DNA of 64,000 nt, taken from Phlyctochytrium arcticum (lineage: Eukaryota > Chytridiomycota > Chytridiomycetes > Chytridiales > Chytridiaceae). Of this stretch, positions 32,112 through 42,944 are shown one piece after another. Under the pieces are notes generated by a model. That model did no database searches. It saw nothing but the letters and a program-made list of their open reading frames with translations, and was not told where the DNA came from. The translations under genes were made by a program, and so were the position numbers. The DNA lies in assembly GCA_025602905.1 (NCBI GenBank), contig JAHLKI010000011.1, positions 124,001-188,000 on the forward strand, read 5' to 3'. Within the stretch, counting starts at the first letter, position 1. Every line of letters begins with the position of its first letter.

Positions 32112-33161
32112 TCATCCAGCGTCAACACAATTACTCGTATGACAGGTCATCTCGATCGGGCGCCCCTCTACCGCCAACAAAAAGTTGCGCTGGACTTCAC
32201 CCATCCACCCAACCGCCTGTTCAACAGTAATACTCCCCCCCCCCCCCCCTCTACAAATATATTCGTCAAGTGTCCCATTCCGTAAATCCTGTTTTTTGAT
32301 GTAGGGCTTTACCACCGAAAAAAAGCATGTTGCCATGTCGAGGAGGGGAGAATACGGGGGTAGAACGTGTATGTTGTGTCCATCCGTCTCTGGCCATGGG
32401 TTCTCCTGGGTCGGAGTATGATTCACGATGATGGACTTGTTTTGCATGCCATGTCGGGTCATGGCCGGACACAGATCTTCATGTAGGAAAGTTTTTAAAT
32501 GGTCGGTCGTAAACCTGCCCTGACGATAGATCCGAAAGGTAAGAAGGCCTTCTGTCGATATTGCAGTGCATAAAGTGAGATTTGGGTTGTGATGGGTGGA
32601 CGGGGTTCGCGTTTGCCCGATCCGACGCGTATGGTGGAGGTTGAATCCGGACGCTTCAACATATACACAATTCATGATCCACTTGCTGTCGAATTCTTGG
32701 CACCATTGTTGTCGCTTTTGAATCGTCTCGGGGTGGTTGACCCTTTCCGGTCCATAGCGGAGGAGTTTGAGTCGGTACTGGATGGCTATATTCAGAAATT
32801 GACCCAGAGTGGAAACGGGAATTTCTTTGTCGAATTCATTCCGAACGACCTCTTGAAGTGACTCCAAGGTCATATCCGCGTCATCATCATAGCTCTTTAG
32901 AACAAATTCTTCCATCTCTGGGGTAATAATAGTACGGGAGCGGTGACGAGGGGGTGGAGGCGGCTTCCGTTCGTTTTCAACGACACCGTTGGATTCGTAC
33001 TTTTTGACGATACTGTAAATCGTCGATGGGGGATACCCAAACTGACGGGCAGTTTCGGCAAACGTGGCCCCTTGATTCATGACTGCGTCGATAATCTTTG
33101 CACGGATGGCATTGGGGATTTGGTTGCGGTGCTTAACTCTTCTGCTTCGATCTCGAGGCAT
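32112..33161 (-). CDS. Tc1/IS630-type transposase ORF with altered catalytic residues
   Basis: This is an intact 349-residue frame. An N-terminal helix-turn-helix (AKIIDAVMNQGATFAETARQ, then FGYPPSTIYSIVKKY) and a basic Pro-rich hook precede a DDE_3-type domain. Landmarks are clear: KRQQWCQEFDSKW, SGFNLHHTRRIGQTRT, LCTAISTEGLLTF, then HVLPPYSPLL. The acids are not where expected. The usual VDESGF is VEASGF, the usual DNAP.H is NHTPTQ, and the usual LNP.E is LDMAT. All three acidic positions therefore appear replaced (D to E, D to N, E to T). Five glycines are encoded by a 15-G tract near the C-terminus. Lost catalysis with a preserved frame fits either a recently dead element or a DNA-binding protein under selection. 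No inverted repeats could be found. Confidence 0.75.
   Translation of the reverse strand: MPRDRSRRVKHRNQIPNAIRAKIIDAVMNQGATFAETARQFGYPPSTIYSIVKKYESNGVVENERKPPPPPRHRSRTIITPEMEEFVLKSYDDDADMTLESLQEVVRNEFDKEIPVSTLGQFLNIAIQYRLKLLRYGPERVNHPETIQKRQQWCQEFDSKWIMNCVYVEASGFNLHHTRRIGQTRTPSTHHNPNLTLCTAISTEGLLTFRIYRQGRFTTDHLKTFLHEDLCPAMTRHGMQNKSIIVNHTPTQENPWPETDGHNIHVLPPYSPLLDMATCFFSVVKPYIKKQDLRNGTLDEYICRGGGGGSITVEQAVGWMGEVQRNFLLAVEGRPIEMTCHTSNCVDAG
32235..32249 (+). repeat. Poly-C tract (15 C) inside the Tc1-type ORF
   Basis: The tract encodes five Gly codons on the minus strand. A change of one or two bases would break the frame, so this site is a likely hotspot. Confidence 0.8.
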
Positions 33162-34024
33162 GATGAACCGTCAATAAAAAACTAACCTATCGTATATGAT
33201 ACTTGAAAAGTTGTGACATTTGAATGAATAATTTAGGACGTGATGGCAAGAAATGGCTATACGTCTCATGCAAACCTTGAGATGGATGTGTTAATACTGG
33301 TAAGGTGGTATATATGTGGTGGGTATATCGATAGTTAATGTGGCATGGTCAGGTGGTGTCCATGGGGGCAAGTTCCTATATATATCGGGTCGTCCCGTCC
33401 ATGGTCTCCGCGAGTTCCCACACAAATACGTCAATGTGTACGACATGATGGCTGTGCCCGGCCATCTCTTCCCTCGGGTTTCCATGGCAGCACACTCGAG
33501 TAACTTTGGAGCAAGCCACCCCACGTGGCAGCGGCAGATCCGAGGTTTGATAAAATCCGAGGGATCCAAGCGGCCAGTTTGGCTGAGGGCTCCGTGGGTT
33601 CACATCATTCTTTCATCACCCGTGGATACCCGTCTTCCGAACTGCTTTTGGGTTGTAGCTGACCCAAAGTAGACTTGGTAAATCCCAAAATGGATGTAAT
33701 GACTACTTGAAGGGAGTGTGCCGGCAGTACCTCGGCAAGCAAACAGAACCCTGGGCAAATAGAAGCACCACGCGAGCGATTGGTTGCTGATTGGGATCCG
33801 CCGGCGACCAGGAAAACCCCGAAAAAGGGAAATCCCACGGGGATAACACGCGCAAAAAGAGCTTATGTCAGCAGTCGTTTTTGATCACGGCCGCGCGCGG
33901 AGTGTTCCAAAACGCGTCGGCATCCCAGCGACAACTTTGCATAGTACTTTTTGCCACCAGCTGTCTGCCGTGAACACTGACTGATTGAACAACTCTGCAC
34001 TTGGCGAAGCAAGCACATGTGACT
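33162..34024. other. Intergenic; divergent upstream regions
   Basis: The stretch separates the Tc1-type ORF and the alpha/beta hydrolase gene. No gene or terminal inverted repeat is recognised. Small open frames here lack any family signal. Confidence 0.4.
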
Positions 34025-36454
34025 ATGGATTCGTTTAGTACGAGTAGTACCATGCCATCTCCGCCGACGGGGACGGACTTATACACAGACCACTCAGACC
34101 ACTCAGACGACGACGATACCACTCAACACTTGCATTCCGCCATCCTCCCCCAACTGCTCCTACTGCATCACTTGCATCTCCATCGCCAACGCTCAGACCA
34201 GCACAAACACTTGGCAGCAGACTCGAGAGTAGACCCTAAACCAAGAATAACAACCACCGTCAACCACTTGGCTCCCCACCCGTCTCGCTTTCTCTTTCCC
34301 TGCACTCCCGACTCGGCATCAACAGCATCCCTATCGCCAGAATCACCCGCCGCCGCCGCCGCCGTGCAAAACCATATCCTGAGCATGGCCCTGTCCGCAT
34401 CAACCTCTACCACGCACCTCCCCTCTGCTCTGGCCTTTGCCTGGTGTGCCGAAGTCCCCTCCCACCACCTGTCTCGCTGGTGCTCCGAGGCCTCCCACGA
34501 GGATGACTTGGACTCGGATATCGATTCAGATTTGGATTCTGATGTAGATGAAGACAACGAGATTGAGGTCGAGGATGACATGTTGACAAAACAGGATCTC
34601 TTGCCAACCTACCATGAGATTGCCGGCAGCAGAGAGAATCAATTAGACGTCAAATCCCAGGACGCAACAACCGGACATTTGGACCGGCTCTATGCCATCT
34701 TGGCCAGTCTCTTACCTCTATCCACGGCGAGTGATGAATCCCCCTCGCCCATGGAAAAAGAGCCAGTCCCCCCATCATACTTCGAAAAGGAACAAAAGTC
34801 CAGCGACAATGACAACCAAGCATTAGCACTCATCACCACCACCGATCATCACACTCCACAGACTACCCTAATCCAAGACTTGCAAACCCTCGCCCATTTC
34901 ACCGCCCATCAAATTCACACCCTCCGCTCGGCCCTCTACGACTTGTATCTTTCCAACGGCTCAACGGCCCGCCCATCCTGGAACCTCTCGCTCCAATTCG
35001 GCCTGCACATTCTTCGCGGTAACTTGGGGTTCCAGGGCGCCAGTATCCCCATGGCCCGCCGCCTAACAGCCGTCGGCGTCCTCGGCCAAACAAGACCACC
35101 CCGCGGTGTCACGGTGACTGAAGTCCAGGTGCCAGTGGATCTCGACGAATTGGTCAAGTTTGAAGAGCAAGGCAATGTATGGCGAAGAGGGAAAAAGGCC
35201 GGTCATTACCCAACCGTTCCCCCCGAAACTCGGGCTCATGCAAAGACCCTGGATAAAAAGTATACCCTCGCCGGAGAATGGCTCCAAGATGCATCTCCCG
35301 CCCTGACTACCATGGCCACCAAGACCACCAACTTGATTCCCAACTGGGCCAAACCCTTTATTCCTTCCTTTGACCGCTCCCCCGCTGCCATCTCTGCTAC
35401 TACCCCACCCACCACTTCCCAAAATTCAACGGCAACAACCACCGACGAAGCCCCCTCGGCTCAACCCCGGGCATCCCGTAAAGTCATCTACTACCTCCAC
35501 GGCGGCGCCTACATTTTCGGCAGCGCAAAACTCTACCGAACGTTCACGGGCCGCATCGCCAAAGAAACTGGCTGTAAAGTCTTTTGTATCCAGTACCGCG
35601 TCGCTCCCGAGGCCCGGTTCCCCACTGCCTTACATGACGCCTTTGCGGGGTACCTCTACCTCACCAACCCCACCCATCCCTCCCTCTCTCACCTCTCCCT
35701 CCCCGTCCACCATGAACCCATCGCACCCTCGGACATTATCCTCATGGGCGATTCGGCCGGTGGCGGATTGGCCATGGCTCTACTAAATTACTTGAATCTG
35801 TATACGCGGAACCCAGACTCGACCCATCAAATCTCGTTACCGGGTGGAGTCGCCCTCCTCTCTCCCTGGGTCGACTTGACATTTACGGCCCACTCGTGGC
35901 GCACCAACGCCAAATACGACTGGCTCCCCGGCTCGGCGCTCGACATTCACGCCCCCGTTAGTAAAGATATACCCCACCCCGTCTACTGCTACCTCTACGG
36001 CCAAGACTCTTCCCGTCCCATCTCCCACCTCGCCTCCCTCTCCTCCTCTCCTAATTCCCCAGATAACGATACATCCGACCCCTCCCACACGGTCCGCGAC
36101 ACTGTCGAACGATTCGTCCGACACCCCCTCGTCTCCCCCATATTCGCCGAATCCTACGCAGACCTTCCCCCCCTCCTAATCCAATCCGGCGACGCCGAAG
36201 TCCTCCGCGACGAAACCCTTGCATTAGCCTACAAATACGCAACCCACAACCCCACTCCTTCACCCCACCATTTTGTCCGTCATGAATTGTACCGGGACAT
36301 GGTCCATGTCTTTCAGGCCATGACGTGGTTGGAGGCCTCTCGGGTTGCATTGGCTTCTGTCCGGCAGTTTATTGAAGATGTGGATATGGGCCGGATTATG
36401 ACTGGCGGGGAGGTTGAGGGAGTTGAAGTTGATAGTCATATACCCGTAATGTAG
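34025..36454 (+). CDS. Alpha/beta hydrolase (hormone-sensitive lipase / acetyl-hydrolase type)
   Basis: This is an intronless gene of about 809 aa from ATG at 34025 (MDSFSTSSTMPSPP); an upstream in-frame TTG is not a credible start. The first 460 residues are low-complexity, with His-rich, acidic and Ser-rich runs. The catalytic domain follows. The oxyanion motif HGGAY lies near residue 493, the nucleophile elbow GDSAGGG near 575, the acid in SGDAEVLRDE near 722 and the histidine in DMVHVFQ near 760. VIYYLHGGAYIFGS and QYRVAPEARFPTALHDA are classic for the HGGG esterase family. Such enzymes hydrolyse short- to medium-chain esters, including steryl acetates. No signal peptide or membrane segment is evident. 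The long N-terminal extension is unusual for the family and its role is unknown. Confidence 0.85.
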   Translation: MDSFSTSSTMPSPPTGTDLYTDHSDHSDDDDTTQHLHSAILPQLLLLHHLHLHRQRSDQHKHLAADSRVDPKPRITTTVNHLAPHPSRFLFPCTPDSASTASLSPESPAAAAAVQNHILSMALSASTSTTHLPSALAFAWCAEVPSHHLSRWCSEASHEDDLDSDIDSDLDSDVDEDNEIEVEDDMLTKQDLLPTYHEIAGSRENQLDVKSQDATTGHLDRLYAILASLLPLSTASDESPSPMEKEPVPPSYFEKEQKSSDNDNQALALITTTDHHTPQTTLIQDLQTLAHFTAHQIHTLRSALYDLYLSNGSTARPSWNLSLQFGLHILRGNLGFQGASIPMARRLTAVGVLGQTRPPRGVTVTEVQVPVDLDELVKFEEQGNVWRRGKKAGHYPTVPPETRAHAKTLDKKYTLAGEWLQDASPALTTMATKTTNLIPNWAKPFIPSFDRSPAAISATTPPTTSQNSTATTTDEAPSAQPRASRKVIYYLHGGAYIFGSAKLYRTFTGRIAKETGCKVFCIQYRVAPEARFPTALHDAFAGYLYLTNPTHPSLSHLSLPVHHEPIAPSDIILMGDSAGGGLAMALLNYLNLYTRNPDSTHQISLPGGVALLSPWVDLTFTAHSWRTNAKYDWLPGSALDIHAPVSKDIPHPVYCYLYGQDSSRPISHLASLSSSPNSPDNDTSDPSHTVRDTVERFVRHPLVSPIFAESYADLPPLLIQSGDAEVLRDETLALAYKYATHNPTPSPHHFVRHELYRDMVHVFQAMTWLEASRVALASVRQFIEDVDMGRIMTGGEVEGVEVDSHIPVM

Positions 36455-37783
36455 ATTTGTTAGCTTGCTTTTTTTTATTTCTTTATTATAGAAAGATTTC
36501 CCTGTTACTTAATGATATTCTGCTGATTCCACTTTAACAAAATGAGATGCGTACTTGCTTTATGTCCATGTCTCTGTCGAATATATGCAAATGTCGGGTG
36601 TGAGAAGACTGCAAAAACATGCCATCCAAGTTTTGTATATCCGTGCTTATTTTGATTATCCCCTTCCTACAACCACAAAAGTATGTTCATATCCCCGCTC
36701 ATTCTTGATGATGTCTCGTAGGAAATCGACTGCTGCCATCTTATAGGATCATGACGAGCGTCATTCATTAATCGGGAATAAGTGGGGTATTGGATGGGAA
36801 TACCTCGGTTGATTTGAGTTGTAGATCCAGACTTTTAAAGCTTTCCATACCCATCATAATCTGCATTTCGTCTTGTATATCCACGCCGGGGCAAATGCAT
36901 CGCTACGTTCACTCAATTTGGACAAAAACCACTATTGCAAACCGTACAAATGGGAACGGTTGTGTACAGGAAGGCGTACCTGATACATACAGCCAACCCC
37001 TCAACTGTGATTGAAAAAACTCGTTGGGACGCGTGCAAGATACTACATCAGCAGCTTTCTTGCCACCCAGACGCCAATCTTGGTTTTTTCAAAGATGACG
37101 GCCCTGGGTCATTGTCGTCCTGAGAGTCAATGGATTATTCTTCTGGGGTCTATGAGCTTGAGGATTAACTGATTGTATTAAGGCTCCGGGTAGGCACAGT
37201 TCTTTCTGTAAAGTTGAGGGCCAAAAATATCATGAAACGATTTGCGCAGTATTTGTTCCAGTTTGTTTTCCCACCCCGAGGAGCGCAAGTGAAATAACCG
37301 TGTTTAGTACTGGATGCAAACCGCAGCAAGGTTTAACAGCGCGTTGGTAGGTGGTGGGACCCATGTTTACGCGTAGAGTATGTGTTGTTTCCCTTGATGG
37401 GGTTTGACACGCTTTGGTGGGGTTCAGGATCCTTGGAGAATCCAGTTACAATGGAGATGGAGGGTTATCAGAGCCAGGCCGCTTCTAACGCAGACGTAAG
37501 GCGTGAAGGGCAGGTAAGTACATTGCTTTGCTGCATGCCGCAAGACTGACTTTAGCCTTGTTCGTTGCGTTTTCTGTCACCTCTTTGGATTTCAAAGTGT
37601 CGGTGACGTACATGTACATGTATCATCTCGCATCCCGTATGAGTGCATCAGATCAGACGTAGAGACATTCCAATGCCTTAACGGAAAAGTTTGTTGATGT
37701 GCCGGCAGTATATACATATTATTTACAAAAAAAAAATCTTTTGTTGCATACACTGTTTTAACAGATGAAAAAAAGAATCAGTT
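36455..37783. other. Convergent intergenic region, no gene seen
   Basis: This 1.3-kb region lies between the 3' ends of the hydrolase and RasGEF genes. AT-rich stretches after each stop probably serve as 3' UTRs. Nothing else is supported. Confidence 0.4.
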
Positions 37784-40700
37784 TTATCGTTTAGCGGGTT
37801 TGGGGGGAATAACGGGCTTGTTATTGTTGTGTTGGTGAACTGCGGAAGGATACATGGAGAAATAAGCGTTTGCCGAGGGATTACTACTAGCGGTTGCTGC
37901 TGCTGGCAGAAAGGCATTGTTTGGTTGCGATACAGATGGATTTGGTGGAGTATGGCGAATGGGTGATTGTGGCTGTGGCTGTTGTTGTTGTTGCGGTCGG
38001 GGGGTTGGGCGTGTCGCGTGAGTACCAGTGTTGACGGAGAATCCAGAGGTGGGATTGGGAGCCCATGTATATCGCCCAGCGGGTCCCGTCTCTCTACTAT
38101 CCCCCGCGACTTGCTGCTGTCGTCGGCTCACGTCTTCCGAGGAATTGGTGAATGTGACAGGAAAGGTCACGGAAATAGCTGGACTGGAGTGAGTTGTGAG
38201 GAACGGCGAGGGGGTGGATGCTGGGAGTAACTCGGTGGAATGGTAGGTTTGATTATGTGCTGCATGAAGTTCTGTAGGGTGCTGGTGCGGTAATATCCCG
38301 AAAGAATGCGGCCCGGGTTTGCTGTATGCGGGTTGTTGATGCTGTGAGTGTTCCGGATGATGAGCCTGAGCGCGAAACACGGGAGGAGGGTTCTGCTGGG
38401 ATAGTCTTTGCTGGGGTGGAATCATGCCAAAATTTATGAATCCGGGCTGCTGCTGGTTTGTGCTGGCTCCCTGCCTCAATTCAAAATCATGACTGGATAT
38501 CGGTGTCTGCGGGGAAGCTTCACTAAATGTTGAATGCATTGCTTGATTTGTAAACGTTGCCTGTGGGATGGGCGGAGGAGGTGACGGTTTATAGTTTGGT
38601 GGGCCGCGGCGGGCCGGCTGCTGGCCTGCACTTTGAGCTGGTTGGGATTGCGCTCGGTCACGGCCCGTGCCAGTTGAATCTGCATTCTGAAATAGGTTGG
38701 AAAACGGTTCTCCTGTGACAATAGATTCTTGAAATGGGGATGGGGACGGAGGGGTATAATCCGTGAATGGATCAGACTCTAAGAGGGACGGATTTGCAAG
38801 TAGGAATGGAGATGCTTGAGGCATATCGGAGCTCATAAAATGTGTGGACTCATTCCGATCATGGATGTTGCCACCCGACATCAATGCCGTGGATGCGGTG
38901 GGTGTCGGCTCTGAGATATGCCGTGACTCACGTCGTGGCGGAGGCGGTATACTTCCCGGATAACCTCCTCCAGCAGCCTGATTCGATGATCCGGCAGGCC
39001 CTTCGGCCCCACCAGGAATGGCCGCGCGACCGGGCGGGGCTGCAGCGTGTGGAGTGGATTGTGTTCGTCGATGCGCAGCTCTCGCCAAAGCTGACGCTGG
39101 AGGCGGAGGAGGGGGCAGTTTGTGGGAATGCTTGGAAGGCTGTGATGTCTGTGGTTGTTGACTTTGTTCTGGGATTGGCTGATGCTGCTGCTGCTGCGAA
39201 GGAGGAGGAGGTGCTCGCATGTTCTGAGCGGGGGCACTTGGAACAACATAGCTTTGACTTGCACGAGGAATATTACGCACAGGAACAGTAGCTGATGCCA
39301 AGTGAGTGCCGAGCAGGTTTAGTGCTGAATTGGAGCCATTAAGCGCCGATCTGGAAGTAGCAACAAACTGATTTGAGCTCTGATTCCCATTCGCAAGACT
39401 GTTCAAACTAGAGAATGATGCACTTCCGCTCGCAGCATTCAAGCCTGAAAGCAATGATCCAGGTCCTCGCGCCTGACGCTTTCCACCGTTAGCACTAGTC
39501 ATGGTGGGGGATTCCGGCATTGGTGAAGGAAGGTGAAGTGAGCTGGGAAGGTCCCCAGGGCCATTCGGTCCCGGTAACAACCCGGGGGACACGTGGGAGG
39601 TTTGCCTTGGTAAACTTTGCTTGCCCCCAGGCGGGTGTCCGCCATGTAATAACCAATTATCACTTGAATGTGTTTTGGGCGACTTTCCCAATGCCCCGTC
39701 ACCACCGCCACCCCCGCCGGTCGACGATTCTGACCGTTCTCGGGAATGTGAATGAGATGGATACATTCCTCCAGATCCTAGACCGGCCCCTTTTGCCCCA
39801 AATCGGGCCTCCGCGTCATCCCCTATCTCTGTGCTTTTCAAGCTGGCAAGACTACACTCACTGCTTGTATTGCTACCGAGCGAGCGGCGCTCAAAATCGT
39901 CTTCCTGGACTGCCGCCATGTACGGATCGGATGATCGTGCTGTTGAGACGGCTTGGGAATTTCGTGGTTGTTGGGGAACTAGGGGATGCATCTGCAGTGG
40001 ATTGTTACTGGCAAATGACGCCGATGTGGGTGTGCTTGGTGCGGACGCTACTCCCTTCTTGCTGCCACCGAACAGGAATGCGGATCCTTTGAAGGACTCC
40101 AATAATGAAGATCCCCTCTTCCTATTCTGCTTCAGATCTGTCATAAGATTGGCCCCAGTTCCACCGAAAAAATCTGGGGGGACCGCAATGTTGTTGGCAG
40201 CTAGGTAATCGTATCCTGATCCCCCAAAATCCGAAATGGGCTCTGACATGACGTCTTCTACCACTACGGCATTTGTAACTGATGCTGCATTGTCTTTGGC
40301 CTGTTGCTGCTGCTGCCAAATCTGCTGCTGCTGAAAGTAAATTTCGTGACTTTGCTTAGGTAGCGAACTGGAAGCAGAGTGCATCCCATGTGGCTGGTTC
40401 TGTTGCTGCGCAATGGAAGATGATTGTGGTCCTCCACTGGCTGTTGCACTTGAAGAACCCAGTGGTTGGGATTGCTGTGAATGCCCGGTTCCACTGACAG
40501 TACTCAGCCCAACACCTCCGCTAGGTGTTCCTGGATCCACGAGATGGCGCGGCTCCCGCACCAGCGAGAGCGCATCCATCTCCTTTTCTGTAAACCATTT
40601 TCGGGAAAGAATCCAGTGCTGCACAAATTGACTCACGGTCTCCTCATCCGCATCGCGAATAGGTTGCAGTTCAGGAGGTGCACGCGAAGAAATTCCCGAT

Positions 40701-42450
40701 TTGAATGATGATTTATTCTTAAAATTCAGAGCTCCCGTCTTCTTTTCCGACCGGAGCATGGTTGCGAATTGGTCCGAAGCAAATTTCGGCCCATTTTGAT
40801 AGTATTCAATTTCTTCGAAAATATCACGAATCCGTCGCTCTGTAGCAGTGGCTACCGCAGCACTTCCGTCTTTTTTGGCCAATGCCAGCAAATAAGTAAT
40901 GTCGTGCATGTAAACACCGAGAAACGGCACCATTGGTCGCGTTCCGGATTTCACAATCCACTCCCTGTATGCTGAATAATTATTCTGTTCTGAAAGTAGG
41001 AGCTTCAACTCATCCAGCATCGACATGGTCTTTTTCTGTACGAGAGGCCACGTCCGCTTCAGGCGAGCAACGGGTGGAGTACCAAGCGCGCTCACAATAG
41101 CCTTCAGACTTTGTAAGTTACGCATCTGATAAAGGTTCCAGGCGATTTTGACCCAAATGTAGATGGCAAATGCGCGATCTGCGGGGTCCAACGGTTCTAG
41201 AATAGTGAACTCTACCAGACGAGTCAAGTAATTGAAGAATTCAGTGCTACTGTGAACAGAAGGCGAAGGGTTGGTGGGTGGGCGATGCTTTGCAATGTCC
41301 TCTGGTCTAATGCGGTCGAAAATGTCCTTATCGATACGACAAAGTTCGAATGCTACGTTAGCAGGTCTGAAACTCGTTACGGTCGCACTCGATGCTGCCA
41401 ATAATATCTGGTAAATGACGCGGGCCAGTCGATGTCGGATTGGGGAGCCTTCTGCAATGGCCCGATGGCGTGTTGATGTGCTTCCAGTGACGGTGGTCGA
41501 AACGCTCAATATGCTGATTTCGTCTCCTTCGGATTTGCCACTGGGCGTGTTTGCTATATTGCTCATCATCGAAGCGATTGACATGTCGCCTCCACCCATC
41601 CCATTCCCTCCCGTTGATTCATAAAGTATCCGATTCAGCTCGCGGTATTGTAGCAAGAGAGGAGAGGGCGGTATATCTGGGGATGCCCATGGTCGAAATA
41701 CTGTCGATGGAGTTAACGACCGGCTTGTATCTATAACCTCCCTTGGATCAGCCAAAAATAAGGCATCATGGAGAAGGTTTGCGGCGGATTTGGGATCTGA
41801 GTTTTGCCTTGAATGTGATGGCTGTCCAATCGAACTTTCTTGTCCTTGACTGGTAGCACTGTCCGAAAGGCGGACTGGCATCCCACGAAAAGAGCTGTTT
41901 GCTGAGGTTGGAATTTGTTGAGTTGTAGACCGTTCATTCTGTGCATTTACAGGCGGTGCTGGAGGAGGAGGTTTGGATCGAGATGTTGGAGGCTGGGTCA
42001 ATGATATTGTACGAGAACTACCTCCATCAGCTGCTCCTGGTGAATCCAGAAATGATAGTTGAGAACCTAGCTATCAGAGTGGTATCCGACAAAGTGGCAC
42101 TTACCACTTGCATCACCAGAAAACAAATTGATTGGGCGTCCTTCTATATGACTGTTGCTATCGGGACAATTTTGCTTTTGTCGAAGAATGTTTTCCATTG
42201 AATCGATAGAAGAGCGACATGTTGCCAACAGCTCCAGCTGTGTGAATAATGACGATGACTCTTCAGAGATGAATGCAAAGGATTTAAGTCGCTCCAAGGC
42301 AGTGCTAGCTGACTGAAGTAGCACAACATAAGTCTCCTGCTTGGGGTCTAAGTATGCATTTATATATCGCTCAAGAAAAAAAAATCAAACCTTTCGGCTG
42401 TCGTTCTGCGGTGAATTCTTCAAATCTGACTTCTGATATAATGTGGCCAT
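37784..42450 (-). CDS. Ras guanine nucleotide exchange factor (CDC25-type RasGEF)
   Basis: I predict three exons, in coding order: 42450-42391, 42336-42105 and 42036-37784 (about 1514 aa). The large open frame alone begins with a TTG, so it needs the upstream exons. The RasGEF catalytic domain lies at about residues 310-525. It shows FELCRIDKDIFDRIRPEDIA, then FFNYLTRLVEFTILEP, then RNLQSLKAIVSALGTPPVAR followed by LKRTW, and PFLGVYMHDITYL. These are the helices that prise nucleotide from Ras. The rest, over 900 C-terminal residues, is disordered with Gln-, Pro-, Ser- and His-rich runs and many PPPP segments that could bind SH3 domains. No REM domain was clearly recognised. The protein should activate Ras at the plasma membrane. 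The exon 2 acceptor could be AAG or CAG three bases apart. Confidence 0.85.
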
Positions 42451-42944
42451 GATGAAGTTTGCTCTGCAGAGCCAATTTTCAAAAGGCTTGGGACTATTGT
42501 GTTAAGTATGTAGATCTAGACTTTCTTTGAGGGCATTTTTTTCAAAACGAAGTCATTTTAGACCCTCCCACCTTTTACACTGTTTGCTTACGGGCAATTA
42601 GGTGGCGTTTAAAGTTATGCTAATAGTACGGTACAGAGGTGAATGAAGGTTGGTTGTGAGCGATTTAAGGCAGGATGCAAATGTAAGCCTAAAGGGTCTT
42701 CCATGGAATTGTCTTATTGCCGCCGAAATGACGGCAGCTTGAAAAAGTGTGATCCTTGGTTCTCACCCGCTCCATTTCTATTTTCAGAAACTTCCACCAC
42801 TTCTACATTCCATTCCGATTAAATTTTGATGTTGAAGATATGGAAAGATGGGAATACGTCCTAAATTAATTGTGACTAAATACATTCTACCGTGCTACGA
42901 GTACATGCGCTTTTTACCATAAGAAGGAAATTTTATTTCCCGCT

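Noticed and set aside
31860..33300. Terminal inverted repeats of the Tc1-type element
   Set aside because: I compared the flanks on both sides and found no matching inverted pair or TA duplication I could trust.
34001..34024. Hydrolase start at 34001
   Set aside because: The codon there is TTG. The first ATG in frame is at 34025.
36555..37123. Small frames in the hydrolase-RasGEF gap
   Set aside because: No family signal; consistent with 3' UTR.
37784..42001. RasGEF as a single exon starting at 42001
   Set aside because: The first codon is TTG, and two upstream exons with an ATG join in phase.
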